Assembly: GCF_000247815.1 (NCBI RefSeq) | Contig: NC_021678.1 | Coordinates: forward strand, 2,124,358 to 2,188,357 | Reading direction: 5' to 3' | Length of the DNA stretch: 64,000 nucleotides | Source of the DNA: Ficedula albicollis | Lineage: Eukaryota > Chordata > Aves > Passeriformes > Muscicapidae | Shown here: positions 39,251 through 52,006 of the stretch, piece by piece | Position numbering within the stretch: position 1 is the first letter of the stretch | Layout of the letters: every line of letters begins with the position of its first letter | Notes under the pieces: model-generated | Seen by the model: the letters and a program-made list of their open reading frames with translations, nothing else | What the model was told of the DNA's origin: nothing | Databases searched by the model: none | Translations under genes and position numbers: made by a program

Positions 39251-39764
39251 GGACACGGTCTGGATCTGTGCAATCACCCTTCCCTTTTCCAGCCTTGCAG
39301 CACAACAGTGGGACAGCAAGGGCTTGGATTGTGGCTGCTCACCACATGGAAACCAAGGGATTGCCAAATTCACCCCAGGAGGAGAGCGAGCAAAAGACGT
39401 TCACACAAAGAGAAGGGCTTTTGGCTCCTTTAGTCTGCAGGGCCAGACACTCGATGACGCTTGCCCCTGCTTTTTGCCTCACATTATTTGCCATATTTAG
39501 CCTCCTTTCATCCTGCCTTGCCATCACACTGAGCAAAGAGGGAATGGCACTTGGACGAGACGAATTTGTTCACTGAATAATGAAATGTGGGTTTTTTTTC
39601 CTCCTGCTCAGCCTCTGCCTGGGTTCATTTCTGATTTTCAGCAGTGACCCTCCCCTTTTCCCCGCCTCTCTTCCAAATCCAAAGAAACTGTTTTTGTTCG
39701 GGTGGGAAACGCGGCTTCATAAAAACAAAAATATTTTCGACCGTCAGAGGAATTTGCAGGCAGA

Positions 39765-39950
39765 AAGGTGCCAATTAATCTACATTACAGCGAAATTAGC
39801 CTGATAATAGAACGATAGGAGGATGACAAGGGAGAGATCGGCCTCTAATGTCCTCATTAGCCAGTGGTGCTCCTTTCCATCAGGTGGAGGAAGCTGTCTG
39901 GTGGCACTTCATTAGCGCCTGGGTTAATGACAGATAAGGAGGCAGGGAGA
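39765..39950. promoter_or_regulatory. TAAT-rich candidate enhancer
   Basis: Within 185 bp there are at least seven homeodomain-type cores (CAATTAATC, AAATTAGC, ATAATAG, TCTAATG, CATTAGCC, CATTAGCG, GTTAATGAC). There is also a CAGGTG E-box (39881-39886) and a GATA site (AGATAAGG, about 39931-39938). No repeat or reading frame explains this density. Confidence 0.35.
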
Positions 39951-40710
39951 TGGGCTGGCCCCCCACCCTTCCTGCCATTCTCCTCCCTGGCTCCTGGCTG
40001 GAAGTTGATGTTTCCCTTGTCTCCTGTCGCCCCTCCATTTGTAATGGCAAGACAGGTGGAACAGGAGGCATTTTTTCCAAACCAGTGGTGTTTTCCCTGG
40101 AGCTCAGGATGGTTTGGGTCGTGCTGAGCTGCAGCAGGAGCCCTGGTGCACACAGATGGAGCCACACTGAAGAAATCTCCCTCACAAACTCCTCCTGCTT
40201 CCCTACAACTCCTCCTGTGCCCTCCTTTTCTCCTTGGCTTTCACAAGATCACTCCTTCTGCCAGCCCTGGCTGTTTAGTTTATTGTTAAACTTTGGGTTT
40301 GCTTCTTTGGGGTTTCCTTAGCATTTTTTCGACCCCACTGACGTCAGCACAACATCAGGCTGCCAGGAGATGAAGGACAACTCACGGGGAAGACAAGGAG
40401 TAAAATCATCACCATCACAGCAAAAACACAGAAATACCCCAAAAGAGTTGAGACTTTCCCAGAGAGGATGCAGAATGGCTCAAGGGCCTCCCTCCAAAAA
40501 TGCCCCTGGCCTGCAAGGTGGTAGGATTCAGACACGTGGCAGTAGAGATAGGAACAACTTCAGTGGGAGCTGGGCATTATCTTCAGGCACATCTGCCTGA
40601 AGACATGAATTATGCACAAAACCAGGCACAGGGACAGCTGGGAGGTAAAGATGGGAACAGCTTTGATTTGGGCTTCTGAAAGGGCCCTCCAGAGTCAGCT
40701 GGAAGGGGAA
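39951..40710. other. Unique noncoding DNA
   Basis: No gene or repeat recognised. The sequence near 40338 includes a TGACGTCAG word (CRE type). Confidence 0.45.
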
Positions 40711-40789
40711 CACAGAATTGTGAATATCCTGAGTTGGAAGGGACACACAGGGGTGGTCGAGTCCAGCTCCTGGCCCTGCACAGGACATG
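40711..40789 (-). mobile_element. CR1 LINE 3' terminal fragment, another subfamily
   Basis: The plus strand reads 'cacagaattgtgaatatcct', 'gagttggaagggacacacag' and 'tcgagtccagctcctggccc', matching the inverted 3' end of the CR1 type with a 'tcctggccctgcacaggaca' motif. Confidence 0.8.
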
Positions 40790-42769
40790 CTCTTCATGGG
40801 AATTCATGGGGCAGGGACAGGATGGGGGGATGCACATGGACCTCTGCTGGGCACTGCAAGCTGCTGGCAGGCTATGTGTGAGCAGATCAAACCCCCTCCT
40901 TTGTTCCCCACCTTCTCCCTGAGCATCCTCCCTTGGCCTTGGCTGGAAATGAGGCGAGGTGCTCCTTTGACCTGCCTGCTTCCCAAACCAGCACACCTTT
41001 CACAGCACAGCCAGCCCCCCTTGGCAGCAGGGACGAGCCTGTCACCTGCAGCTCTGCAGGAATGGCTGTCCTGGGCATCCTTGCTGGTGCATGGCATTCT
41101 TCCTCTGCAGAGTCACTGGGGCCAAGCACAAGAGGTAAAGCCAGGAGAGTTTTCTGCAGCTAGAAGGGGGTTTTGGGCCTAGAGGCTGTATGGTTTTTTT
41201 TCCTTTCTGAAAGTCACAGAAGAGCTTTCCAGACCCAAACGTTTCACGCATTGGTACCACCACTCATTTGCCTCCAAATCCACTCTGTAACTGCACCTCT
41301 TTCATGACCACCCCCGCTTTCTGGACTGCCACAAGCAGGGAGAACAGGCACCAGAGCCAAAATCATGGGCCACCCTTTCCTGGCATCCTGGCAAGAGCAG
41401 CTGGAGGGTGGGGAGAAGGCTAATTGTGATTAAACAGCATCGTGACACAGCAGGCCCTGCAATGCCAGCCCTGAGACGGCTCCTTTGGCTGCCTCTTGCC
41501 CCTGGATTCAGTTCCCTGGAGGTCTGGGGTGCTTTAGCAGCACCCCTGTCCCCGGTCCAACAGCACAGCTCAGCCTGCATGGGGACACGACCAACAAAGC
41601 TTTGCTTTGTGCTCCTTCCCCATCCCATCGTCCCGACACCGCTCTGCCTCCCTTCCCTCCCTCCTTCCTTTTAATTAGCAACTTTTCCTTTGTTCCCTTT
41701 AATGAAGGAGGGTGGGGGCAGGCGAGGGGAGCTGCTGTCAGCCAGATGAGTTATTTTTCCCCCCCACACACACACCAGATCAAAGGCCGGCAGCTCCGGC
41801 TCGTCCTTAATTTGGGCAGCGTCTTCGGGCAAGAGCCTCTGTTCTCTGTGGTTTCTCCACGGATGGGCTGGGCAGGGAAGGGAGGGCTGAAACCTGGGAA
41901 GGGGGGAGCTGGGAGAAGGACTGTGGCTCGTCCCGTTTAGGGAGGAAGGCCAGGAGGAATTTGGGTGGCACCTGGATTTGGCGTGTGGGCACCTGGGGCA
42001 GGTTTGGTGATGCCCGGGTGTAAAACCAGACACTGCCCTCGGGGAGGGGGGCAGCAGCAGGTTTGATGTGGAAGGGGCCTGCACCTCTGCCAGGGCTTTA
42101 ATGGAGAGAGAGAGAGAGAGAGCCCTAATTATGGGAAAGCAAAGGCAAATGTGGGAAAACAAACCGCTGAGGGATTTGGGAAAGGGAAGGTACGAGGAAG
42201 GACCATGGCACAACGTGATGTTTTGGTTTTTTTAAAGCATTCTAACAGTGTGACTATCTGGAGGGGGCAGAACATATTCAGGGGTGCCAAAGCTTCCCAA
42301 AACATTTAGCCTTCGTTTGATTTTTAATTTGGATCTAGCACCACAACATTACAGGAGTGGATATTTCCCCACCCTGAGCTGAGAAAACCCTCACCTCACC
42401 CCAGGGATTTGCACCTTGGGGCTGGAGCCTCTGAAATTGTATCTCTGTGGGTCCATGGGGCCGTAACAGGGTGAAGTTCTTATTTCACAAAGCTTCATCC
42501 TGTTATTAGAAATGCTTTAGGGCCTCTCTGTATTTTTGGTCTTTATCCCTCCTGCTTCTCTGTGGCATGTCCCAATTTTTCCACATTTCAGTAACATTTT
42601 GGGGGTAAAGCAGGTCATAATTTCATGCTGGAAGAGAGAGCCCCAGTGCTCTAACCCCCCATGCAGCATCACCCTGAAATATGGAAAGTGTGAGTAAATC
42701 CAAACTTTGAAAACACCTCGTGGCCAGCTTGTATCTAAAATTAAAGAAAATTAACAAACTCACAATCTA
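40790..42769. other. Unique noncoding DNA
   Basis: No gene recognised. A (GA)n microsatellite of about 20 bp lies at 42103-42122. The 41485-41940 and 41671-42213 open frames oppose each other and lack domains. Confidence 0.5.
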
Positions 42770-42925
42770 AGATTGAGGCCCACCGTGTTGTTTTATAACT
42801 GGGCACCAGAAGGCAGAGGGCTGTTAATTAACTTTCTATTGACGAAACAAAGCACATGGAGAGGAACCTTGCTAATCTCTTTTGTGCTAATCAGCACACA
42901 TTATTAATTTGTTGGAAAGAAAAAA
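42770..42925. promoter_or_regulatory. TAAT-rich candidate conserved noncoding element
   Basis: It contains CTGTTAATTAACTTTC, GCTAATCTC, GTGCTAATCAGC and ATTATTAATTTG within ~110 bp, plus ACAAAG (SOX type) at 42847-42852. There is no repeat content. Confidence 0.28.
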
Positions 42926-44412
42926 ATAAAAAAATAAACAGGTCCTCCTCTTCCCACTTAAACTCGGGTTTAATAGGGCTGGAGCGTGGTTTCACATTTC
43001 CCAGGCTTCACTCTTTGGATGACATATGTTGCAGTGCATTTCCTAGTGCATTATGAAGCTTCAGCATCAATAATTCAAGCTAAACTCCAGTTGTTAAAAC
43101 AAACGAGCAAAGTATCTTCGGTGATTAATTATTCTTCCTTCCTCCTGCCTCCCCCTCCCTGTCAGAAGTTGAAGCACGTGTGCCGCAGCCCAGGAAAATG
43201 TTTTGGTGCAACCCAGGGATGTTTTAGCTGGCACAGGGGGGATCTGGATGCTCGGGTTTGCTGGAAGTGCCTGCTCAGCCTCAGGGAAGCCGGGAGGTGT
43301 CAGCAATCTCATCCAAAAAAACCTCCAAAAACTTCAGGGATTCAGTGCCTGATGAATTCCCAGTTAACCAGAGGATCTGTGTGACTCGAGATTTCACTGG
43401 GATGAGGCTCAAGTTCAGGCTGGCCAGCTGTTAGAAGTCTAAATGAATGGTAATAACCACATTCCCTGGGTCCTTGCAGGTGGACAACACTTCCACAGGG
43501 GCACTGGGGCACCCAGTGCCCATGGCTGGGTCCTGCCTGACCCCATCTGGAGTTTTCCTCCTGCAGTCTTTGGGATGAGATGGGGGGACCAAAACAACGG
43601 GATGCATCTGGACAGATGGAAAAACCCAGGCATTAAACAACCCCCACAGATGCTTCACGACCAGCCACGAAAAGTATTTCACTTAACAGCTCAGAGCTAT
43701 TTATGGAAATCACTTAATTCGTTCTTTTTTTTTTTTTCCCCTGCATCTCCTTTTTTTTTCCCCCCACTCAGCCACTGGAGCTGCTCACACACTGGATCAT
43801 TCTGCCAGAGGAAAACGATCCTCCTGCTGCCTGGTGCCCACCTGAAGTCAGAGGTGCCTGTAACAACATCCTCTCCCACCACTGCAGGAGAGTGGGATGC
43901 TGAGAGAGCACAGGCTGGCTGGGCACGGGAGGATGGGCATCCAGGTGAGAGGAAAACTAACTTCCCCAATTAAGAAGGGAATGGAAATTCAATAAAGGAG
44001 GGGGGAGAAGAAGTAGGGAAGGCTCTGAGCAACACGGGGGAGTGCTTTCCACGCTTTTCACTGCATCCACCTCTCTTCCAGGATCACAAACTCTCTAGGA
44101 GACAAGCCAAGCTGCCACAAACCAGTTTTTCCTCCTACAAATGCTCTTCACCTTCCCCCTGACAGCCCTCTGGAGCAGGAGAAGATGGACCATTGACCCA
44201 GGACAGGGGGTGGGGCACTGGAGAGGCTCTCACTGAGGCAGTCACAGAGCCAGAACGCTGGCTGGAGAGGGAGAGTGCAAATTCCCATCGGGAGAAAGTG
44301 AACATGATGGATGGCACTCCCATCGCCCATCTCCACAGCTCACCTCCTACCATCTCTCTTCACTTACTTCTTTCTCCTCACCCTTTGTTTTTCCAAGTGA
44401 GGAGAGGTTTTA

Positions 44413-44416
<4 letters not shown>
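42926..44416. other. Unique noncoding DNA
   Basis: No gene or transposon supported. Two short T runs lie near 43726 and 43751. Confidence 0.5.
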
Positions 44417-44443
<27 letters not shown>

Positions 44444-44444
44444 G

Positions 44445-44485
<41 letters not shown>

Positions 44486-44510
44486 TTTTTTTTTTTTTTT
44501 TTTTTTTTTT
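44417..44510. repeat. T27-GTT-G37-CC-T25 block (suspected artefact)
   Basis: The G run 44447-44483 is bracketed by poly-T, as at 31787-32358 but shorter. Confidence 0.92.
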
Positions 44511-45639
44511 GGTGTGGCTCTGCCCCTTTTTTGGGCACAGAAGCATCCAGAGGGACCCGATCTAAACCAAGGCCAAACACAGCACTGCCTCCATCGAGGT
44601 GCACATCCCAAAATCCAGCCTGGAGACGGCCCTAAACCCTGCCTGCTCAGAAGGTGAGGGGCTGGAGGGGGGGTCCTGCCACATCTCCCAGCTCCCACAA
44701 GGTGGCAGGTCTCCATAATTGTTCTATCCCGATTGGAAGCCCACCGGCAGCAGCCTGCTCTGCCTGGAGGGGAGCTGAGCCCCTGCGAGTTGTTTTCCAG
44801 TTCTTTTGCACGTGCAAACTGTGATTTTTATGAAATTAATATGCCTGTATAAATTTAAAAAATTAGGAAAGAAAAAAAAAAAAACTAGGACAAGGCACAG
44901 CCAAATCCTGGCTCCTGGCGCGTCCTGGGTGATGGCAGAGCTCGGAGCAGACACGTGGCAAAGCAGGAGGATGCCAGCGAGGCAGAAACCCAGGAGGGAG
45001 CAGAGAGGCTGTTCAGCAAGGTTCAGAAGGTGGGGAGGAGATTTAGAGATTAGGCCAGATCAAAAGGATAATTATTTTTGCTACATTTCCCTATCTGCAT
45101 CACTCCGCCGGTTCCGCGAGCGGCCGAGGGGCCGGGCTGGCTCTCCAGTTTCCAGGCACGCCTGGTGTAAGGAACACGTTCCTAAAGCCTCAGCAATAAA
45201 TTCCAGCCTCTCATCACACCTGCCTTCTGGGTGCTCAGGAGCTGGAGAAGCACACCCCGTGAGACCTGGAGATTTAGTTTCCAAAATCCGGGAGGTTTAG
45301 GCTGCAAATGTTTCCCTTGACACCTCCGGGGTATCAAGGAGCATCAGTGCAGGTGCACAGGATCCCCCCAGGAATGAAGCAGCTGCATTTGGTCAGAGTT
45401 TGGCACCTCAGTTTGGCTACCAAGCCTGCTTGAACCTGGGGAAAGCCACTCATCCCATATAAAGCACTGCTGCTGGTCCCAGGATGTGCTAATACCCATT
45501 TCAGGCACCAAATCCCAGGGTGCTACAGCTTGGGCAAAGCTCCCTCTTGCTAAGGCCAGCTATGTGAACACAGATTTGATCACTGCCCCAACAGTTTTTG
45601 GGGCTCCCTGTCCCTCTCCTGCTGCCAGCTGTCTGCTCC
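44511..45639. other. Unique noncoding DNA with a small CpG cluster
   Basis: CpG is dense only at 45104-45140 (CCGCCGGTTCCGCGAGCGGCCG). No gene recognised. Confidence 0.45.
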
Positions 45640-45820
45640 CAATTCCCTATCAATACCATGCTTAATTTAAAGGGCAATAAAAGTTAATTAATGCCATAGT
45701 AACAAAGCCATTACAACGTAATTATTGTTTAATTGGATTGTAAGTTATGCAATTTCCGACAAAGTGCTGATTGCTTATGTAATAAGCCAGAAGATATTTA
45801 CAAAGTGATGAATTGCTGAG
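45640..45820. promoter_or_regulatory. AT-rich candidate conserved noncoding element
   Basis: Dense factor-like words: CTTAATTTAAAG, AGTTAATTAATG, AACAAAG (45701-45707) and ATTGTTT (SOX type), GTTATGCAATTTCC (C/EBP type) and GCTTATGTAATAAG. There is no repeat and no frame. It is one of the most enhancer-like stretches in the window by eye. Confidence 0.35.
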
Positions 45821-46306
45821 GTGCTGAGCACCCAGAGCAGCCCTGGGATGGGGGCTGCATTCCCTTGGCTGGGTTAGGAACCCCTCCATGTGCCCAATTG
45901 CCCTTTCCCCTTGGATGAGCATCATCATCATCATCCCTTCCATGAATCTCACCACATCCCTGCTCCCAGAGAGCTTTGGGAACACACAGAGCAGCACCTG
46001 GGGCTAGGCACGGCTTCAGTGGTGTCACAGGATGGTTTAATCCCCCCTTGGCAAGGCTGCTGGGGTTTGGGGGGTGGGAGAGAGCACCCATGCAGCAAAG
46101 CAGGACCCGCTGGGCATCCCTGAAAGCAAAAGGGACCAAGCACCTGGAGCTCCACCAGCTTGGAATGCCCAAATTCTGCCCCACAGCTGCACCCCAGACA
46201 CGCTCTGGGTCACCAAGCTCCCAGCCAGGAAGGTCCTGGAGCAGCAGGATCCCTGCACAGCAGCAATCAGTGGCTCAGTGCTCTTGAGAGCAGTGAATTA
46301 AAAAGG
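45821..46306. other. Unique noncoding DNA
   Basis: No gene recognised. A short (ATC)n run lies at 45919-45936. Confidence 0.5.

Positions 46307-46359
<53 letters not shown>
46307..46359. repeat. A53 homopolymer
   Basis: An uninterrupted A run with no recognisable SINE or processed pseudogene upstream. Confidence 0.93.
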
Positions 46360-46363
<4 letters not shown>

Positions 46364-46715
46364 GTTTTATGATTAATATTGCTGCTGGGATAATTACTGT
46401 TATTACTACTATTATTACTGTTTGGATAGGGGCTTGTCATGGTTCATTTGGGGAGGAAAAAGTCACAGCCTGCTCATGGGAAAATGGGTGAAACATGCTG
46501 AAGGCCATTCGCTGCATGACTCAGGGCCAAATAACCCTCGTTTCTTTCCCTGCCATGAAACATTATGAGCTGCCTAATAGGCAGCCAGAGCCTTTTTGGC
46601 TTCCCCCACACACCTCCCCGAAATTCCCTGCTCCACACACAGCCCATCTGACCCATGGAGCCGGGCTCCATCCCGCTCCTGAGGCTCCTACAGCTAAAAG
46701 GAGCTGCCATAAAAA

Positions 46716-47789
<1,074 letters not shown>

Positions 47790-47915
47790 AGGCATTCCTA
47801 TTATCCAAGAACATCTAATAATATTTAATCCTGCTAAGCTCCCGAACACGCCGATACCTTCTAGCAATGAGAACTGAGCCTTAATTAACAGAGGTTAATT
47901 AATAAGCCAGAGAGT
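47790..47915. promoter_or_regulatory. TAAT-rich candidate conserved noncoding element
   Basis: It contains CTAATAATATTTAATCC, CCTTAATTAACAG and GGTTAATTAATAAGCC, two nearly identical TTAATTAA palindromes 15 bp apart (about 47881 and 47895). There is no repeat content. Confidence 0.3.
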
Positions 47916-48597
47916 GGGAGGAGGAGGGAGGGGCAGCTTCACAAGGGAACCTGAATACCTCTCCTACACCTCAGCCAGCTCCCGGTGTGCTGCTGTGATT
48001 TTATTTTCAGAATGGTTTCTAAACTCCTGCCCTGCCTCGAGCCCAAAATAAAGGATTGCTCCCCAGGAACAAATCCTGCTGGAGGCAGGCACCCACCAAA
48101 CACAGCCTTGCAGAACTCAGGTCTGCAACCACCCTGTTACAGGCATTTTTTCCAGGGAAAATACAGCTGGTGGGCAAAATCTTAGGTTCAAACACCAGCC
48201 AAGCATTGCCAGAAAAGCATGAATTATGTTGAGGCACAGGATATCCCGTTTTATCACTCAGGTAGGTATTTCCTATCAAAAGATGAGCATGGGGAGCAAC
48301 ACAGACTTAGAAGAGGACAGCGCTGAAACCAGCACCCAGAAGCATTTCTGCCAAACACAGGTCCCTGCCCCAAAGCTGAGATGAAAGTGGGTGAAAGGAA
48401 ATACACTTTGTAATGAATGAATCAGGGAAAAAGGCAGGAGAAGGGCTGGGGAAGGTGTAGGACATGGATGCTTTAGCAATGTGGTCTCTGCCTTGTAGCT
48501 GGCATCAAGGCCAGCCCTTTCCTAAACTTCCCATTCTCCCATTTCCTTCCTCCTGAGACTTTTTAAGGTAAGGAAAAAAAAAAAAAAAGCATGGAAA

Positions 48598-48632
<35 letters not shown>
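48598..48632. repeat. G homopolymer, 35 bp
   Basis: A pure G run after 'gcatggaaa' and before 'aaaaagagc', with an A15 run 10-25 bp upstream. It is short enough to be real but belongs to the same pattern. Confidence 0.9.
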
Positions 48633-48633
<1 letters not shown>

Positions 48634-48714
48634 AAAAGAGCAGACAAATCACTTTTTTTCTTTTCTCCCCCAAATAATTATTGGCTTTTTTTTTTTGGCA
48701 AAGAGCAGATAGAG

Positions 48715-48900
48715 AAGGCTGCAGTGCTTGTCATCATTAGGTTAGAGAGGCTGCCAAGCTGTAATAGCATTACAGCTGCAGGCATTGTGGGTAATGCCAT
48801 GCAAATTGCTCCAAAGGCGTTGGAAAGGGAGGCCACTGGCGGCCCAGCAATGTGAAAAGGACACTCAAGTACTCTTCCCAGTGCATTTTTTGTGCTCTGC
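48715..48900. promoter_or_regulatory. Candidate enhancer with palindromic TAAT-N3-ATTA and octamer
   Basis: A perfect 9-bp inverted repeat with 3-bp spacer (AGCTGTAAT-AGC-ATTACAGCT, 48757-48777) contains TAATAGCATTA. This is the P3 arrangement known to bind paired-class homeodomain dimers. An octamer-like ATGCAAAT follows at 48799-48806. A CATTAGGTTAG word precedes at about 48735. The local sequence is non-repetitive. The function is inferred. Confidence 0.38.
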
Positions 48901-49480
48901 TTTTTGGGACACTCTCGCAGGAGTTGGCAGATAAAGGCTGCTGTGTGGATTCCTGCGTCCTTTAGTAGATCCCAGCAGCATCAATGATTTCAGCAAAGCT
49001 CTGGGGGCTGCTGTGCCATCATTTCATCATTTCCTCCTCCAAGTTCACCCCTTGCTTTCTCCCCAGACCCTCTGGAAGCTGCAGAGCACTCGGGTGACCC
49101 AGGTGTGAAATAGCTGGAGGGAAAGGTGAGCCGTGGGCTGTGCTTTATTCACTTGGAGTGATGCCAGCAGCAAGGGAAAAGGGGTGAAGCCGCTCATCCC
49201 CAGCCCAAATGGCACCTCTGACTTCAGGCTTGGCTGTCAGAGCTCCAAAACCCCTCCACTCTGTCTCCCACTCTCCCAGCATCACCACCTATTTCTGTTT
49301 TCCGAGAGGTCCCTCCCTCTCTACTCACACCCTTGACCCAGAGTGGGAATGAACGCCTCCATCTAACCCCACTCTCTCCAGCCCTGGAGTGACCTGAGAA
49401 TGCCTTCTGCACAGTTCAAGGGTCTCCTCATGCAGCAGCAGCTAATTTTTCCCTCTGCCTTTTTCCCCCCCCACCCCGTG

Positions 49481-49530
49481 CAATTAAGTGCAGCTTCCTA
49501 ATTGGGAGCGCTGTGAACTATTTATAGCTT
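49481..49530. promoter_or_regulatory. NKX2-like and MEF2 site pair
   Basis: TTAAGTG (49484-49490) matches the NKX2-type core. CTATTTATAG (49518-49527) is a perfect MEF2 consensus. They lie 27 bp apart in AT-rich unique DNA. Confidence 0.3.
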
Positions 49531-49990
49531 ATATATAATGACCGTTTACTACTTGGATATTGCATAGGAAAAGAAAAAAAAAAAAAAAAGTCAGTAGCCT
49601 GGATGGTGAGCAAGCCATGTGCATCAGGGAAGGGGTTCTCCAAGGAAAGGGAAGGCAGAAATGGGAAAGAAATTCCCTTTTCCACTCTGAGGAGCAGAGG
49701 GATGAATCTCCATGCTCACGAAGCATCAAGATTTGAGCATTTCTCTATCCATAAACCTGTGGTTTGTGGGCAAGGCCAGGTTTTAGGGCTCAGAATGAAC
49801 ACAGGGGAGCATGCATAAGCCAGCAGATGTTTTCCCAGAATATCCCAGTTCGATCACTAGTTGAACACATCCCATGTGGTTCAGGAACTATTCCTTTTCT
49901 CCGTGTCCATATGCTGTTTGTAGGATGATTAATCACAGTCTGAGCTGTAAGATCTAATTGCTTTTCTGTTTTAATAAGTGAAAGAAGGCA

Positions 49991-50067
49991 GCCCTGCCTC
50001 TGGCAGGGGGTTGGAACAAGATGATCTTTAGGGTCCCTTCCAACCTAAATCATTCCAAGAATCTATG
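49991..50067 (+). mobile_element. CR1 LINE 3' terminal fragment
   Basis: The segment reads 'gccctgcctctggcaggggg', TTGGAACAAGATGATCTTTA, 'gggtcccttccaacctaaat' and a CATTCCAAGAATCTATGG end, the CR1 3' terminus with little decay. Confidence 0.88.
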
Positions 50068-50766
50068 GAAGATCATTTATATGAATATAAGAAATCAGGA
50101 GCAGAGACCACAGAGCTCGTCAGAAACAGCATCTTTCCAATAGTGCAACACGATTTTATCCAAAAAGATGTTTCCAGTCATACTGTTGTGAACAAAAACC
50201 TCTTGCAAAAAGGAGGGATGTGACAGCACTGGGAGAAATCTCATTTACTGTAGGTTTTTTTCCTCCATCTCCTGACAAGAGCTCTCAGAGAGCCAACCTA
50301 TGATCGATCTTCACCTCTGTGACCCTGATTTCCTAATTCTGAACTACGTGGTTTAACCTTGCATGAGCAGCAGCTTCCATAAAATTAGGTAACAACGAGG
50401 AAAATCTGTGTTTTCCCAGCAAATGCTGTGAATTTGAGGTGTAGTTTGTCCTTTTCTTTTTTTTTTTTTGCCTCATTGTGTTTTTAAGGCAGTTGGAATC
50501 AAGAGGAGACTCCTTGACAGATGAAGAGAGGCTGGTCCTACCCAACTTGACAGCACCAGTTTAATAGGATCTCCTTTGGAATTGTTAATAAGGAGTTGAG
50601 AAATTGTCATGCCAGGGCTGGAAACACTCCTGGAGAACGAGGAAATGCGTCAAGAGCCCTTTGTATGCTAACTTTTTGATGGAAAATTGGAGACAAGGAT
50701 GGATAAGAAGTGCTGTCAGACACTCGTCCTTTTGAGAGGAAAAACATCTCGGTGCATGAAGAGCCC
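50068..50766. other. Unique noncoding DNA
   Basis: No gene or repeat recognised. A short T run lies at about 50457-50469. Confidence 0.5.
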
Positions 50767-50976
50767 TGTCTTGGGTCCCAATACAGGATGTGGCCAGAAA
50801 TGTGTATTCTGTCACCATCTGTTGAAGCCGGGTGGGGCAGTGACCCTGATCTCCTGGCACATATTATCTGCTAATGGGCCAGCTTTAAACCAGCTGGGGC
50901 AATCATCTTTATCTTTCCCACAGCCCATCCTCCCTCCAGGAAGATATCATCTGCTGCTGGCCCATTCAGTCCCACT

Positions 50977-51083
<107 letters not shown>

Positions 51084-51195
51084 TTTTGGACAGCAAGTTA
51101 TCCATCTTTCCACTGGATTCCAGAGGAGAACTCGACCTTTCCACATCATCTCTGGACCTTCAGAGGAAAACTGCACCTTCTACAGGAGCACTGCT

Positions 51196-51621
<426 letters not shown>

Positions 51622-51651
51622 TTTTAATTTTCCTAGTAAAGAACTATTATT

Positions 51652-51852
51652 AGGCTTTGCTTTGCTTTGCATTCAGAACTCTTTCCAATTAAACTGAATG
51701 TTAGCTCAGCCCATTTAAAATGCATATAAATTGTGCTTATGGGTTTCCAGTTATGCCTACTCTCCTTCTGAAAGATACCATGAAGGGCGTGAGCAGAAAT
51801 GCAAAAATGTTTAACCCTGAAGTTTACAGCTAAGGTTTTGTTATTGTGTTTT
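51652..51852. other. Non-LTR spacer between LTR copy 3 and the inverted duplicate
   Basis: About 200 bp of AT-rich unique sequence absent from other LTR copies lies where the family would have only ~45 bp. It marks the junction between the truncated copy 3 and the inverted copy of the copy-4 end. Confidence 0.65.
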
Positions 51853-52006
51853 TTCAAATTCTAATAACAATTTGGAGGAGAGGGTTTACATTCTCCATTT
51901 CAAAGAGAAGCTTCTGCCTTTATTGGCAGACACCTGTCCTTCAAACCAGGACAAGGAGGAACCTCCTGAACTCCCAGAGCAGGTCTTTTGAGGTTTCAGT
52001 CTTCCC
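51853..52006. repeat. Inverted duplicate, left arm (LTR end + flank)
   Basis: These ~154 bp are the near-perfect reverse complement of 53054-53208. The arm holds the terminal ~100 bp of the LTR, the GGACA end, the AGGAG target site and ~48 bp of host flank ending 'gaggtttcagtcttccc'. Only an A-run length difference near the outer end was noticed. Confidence 0.9.
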
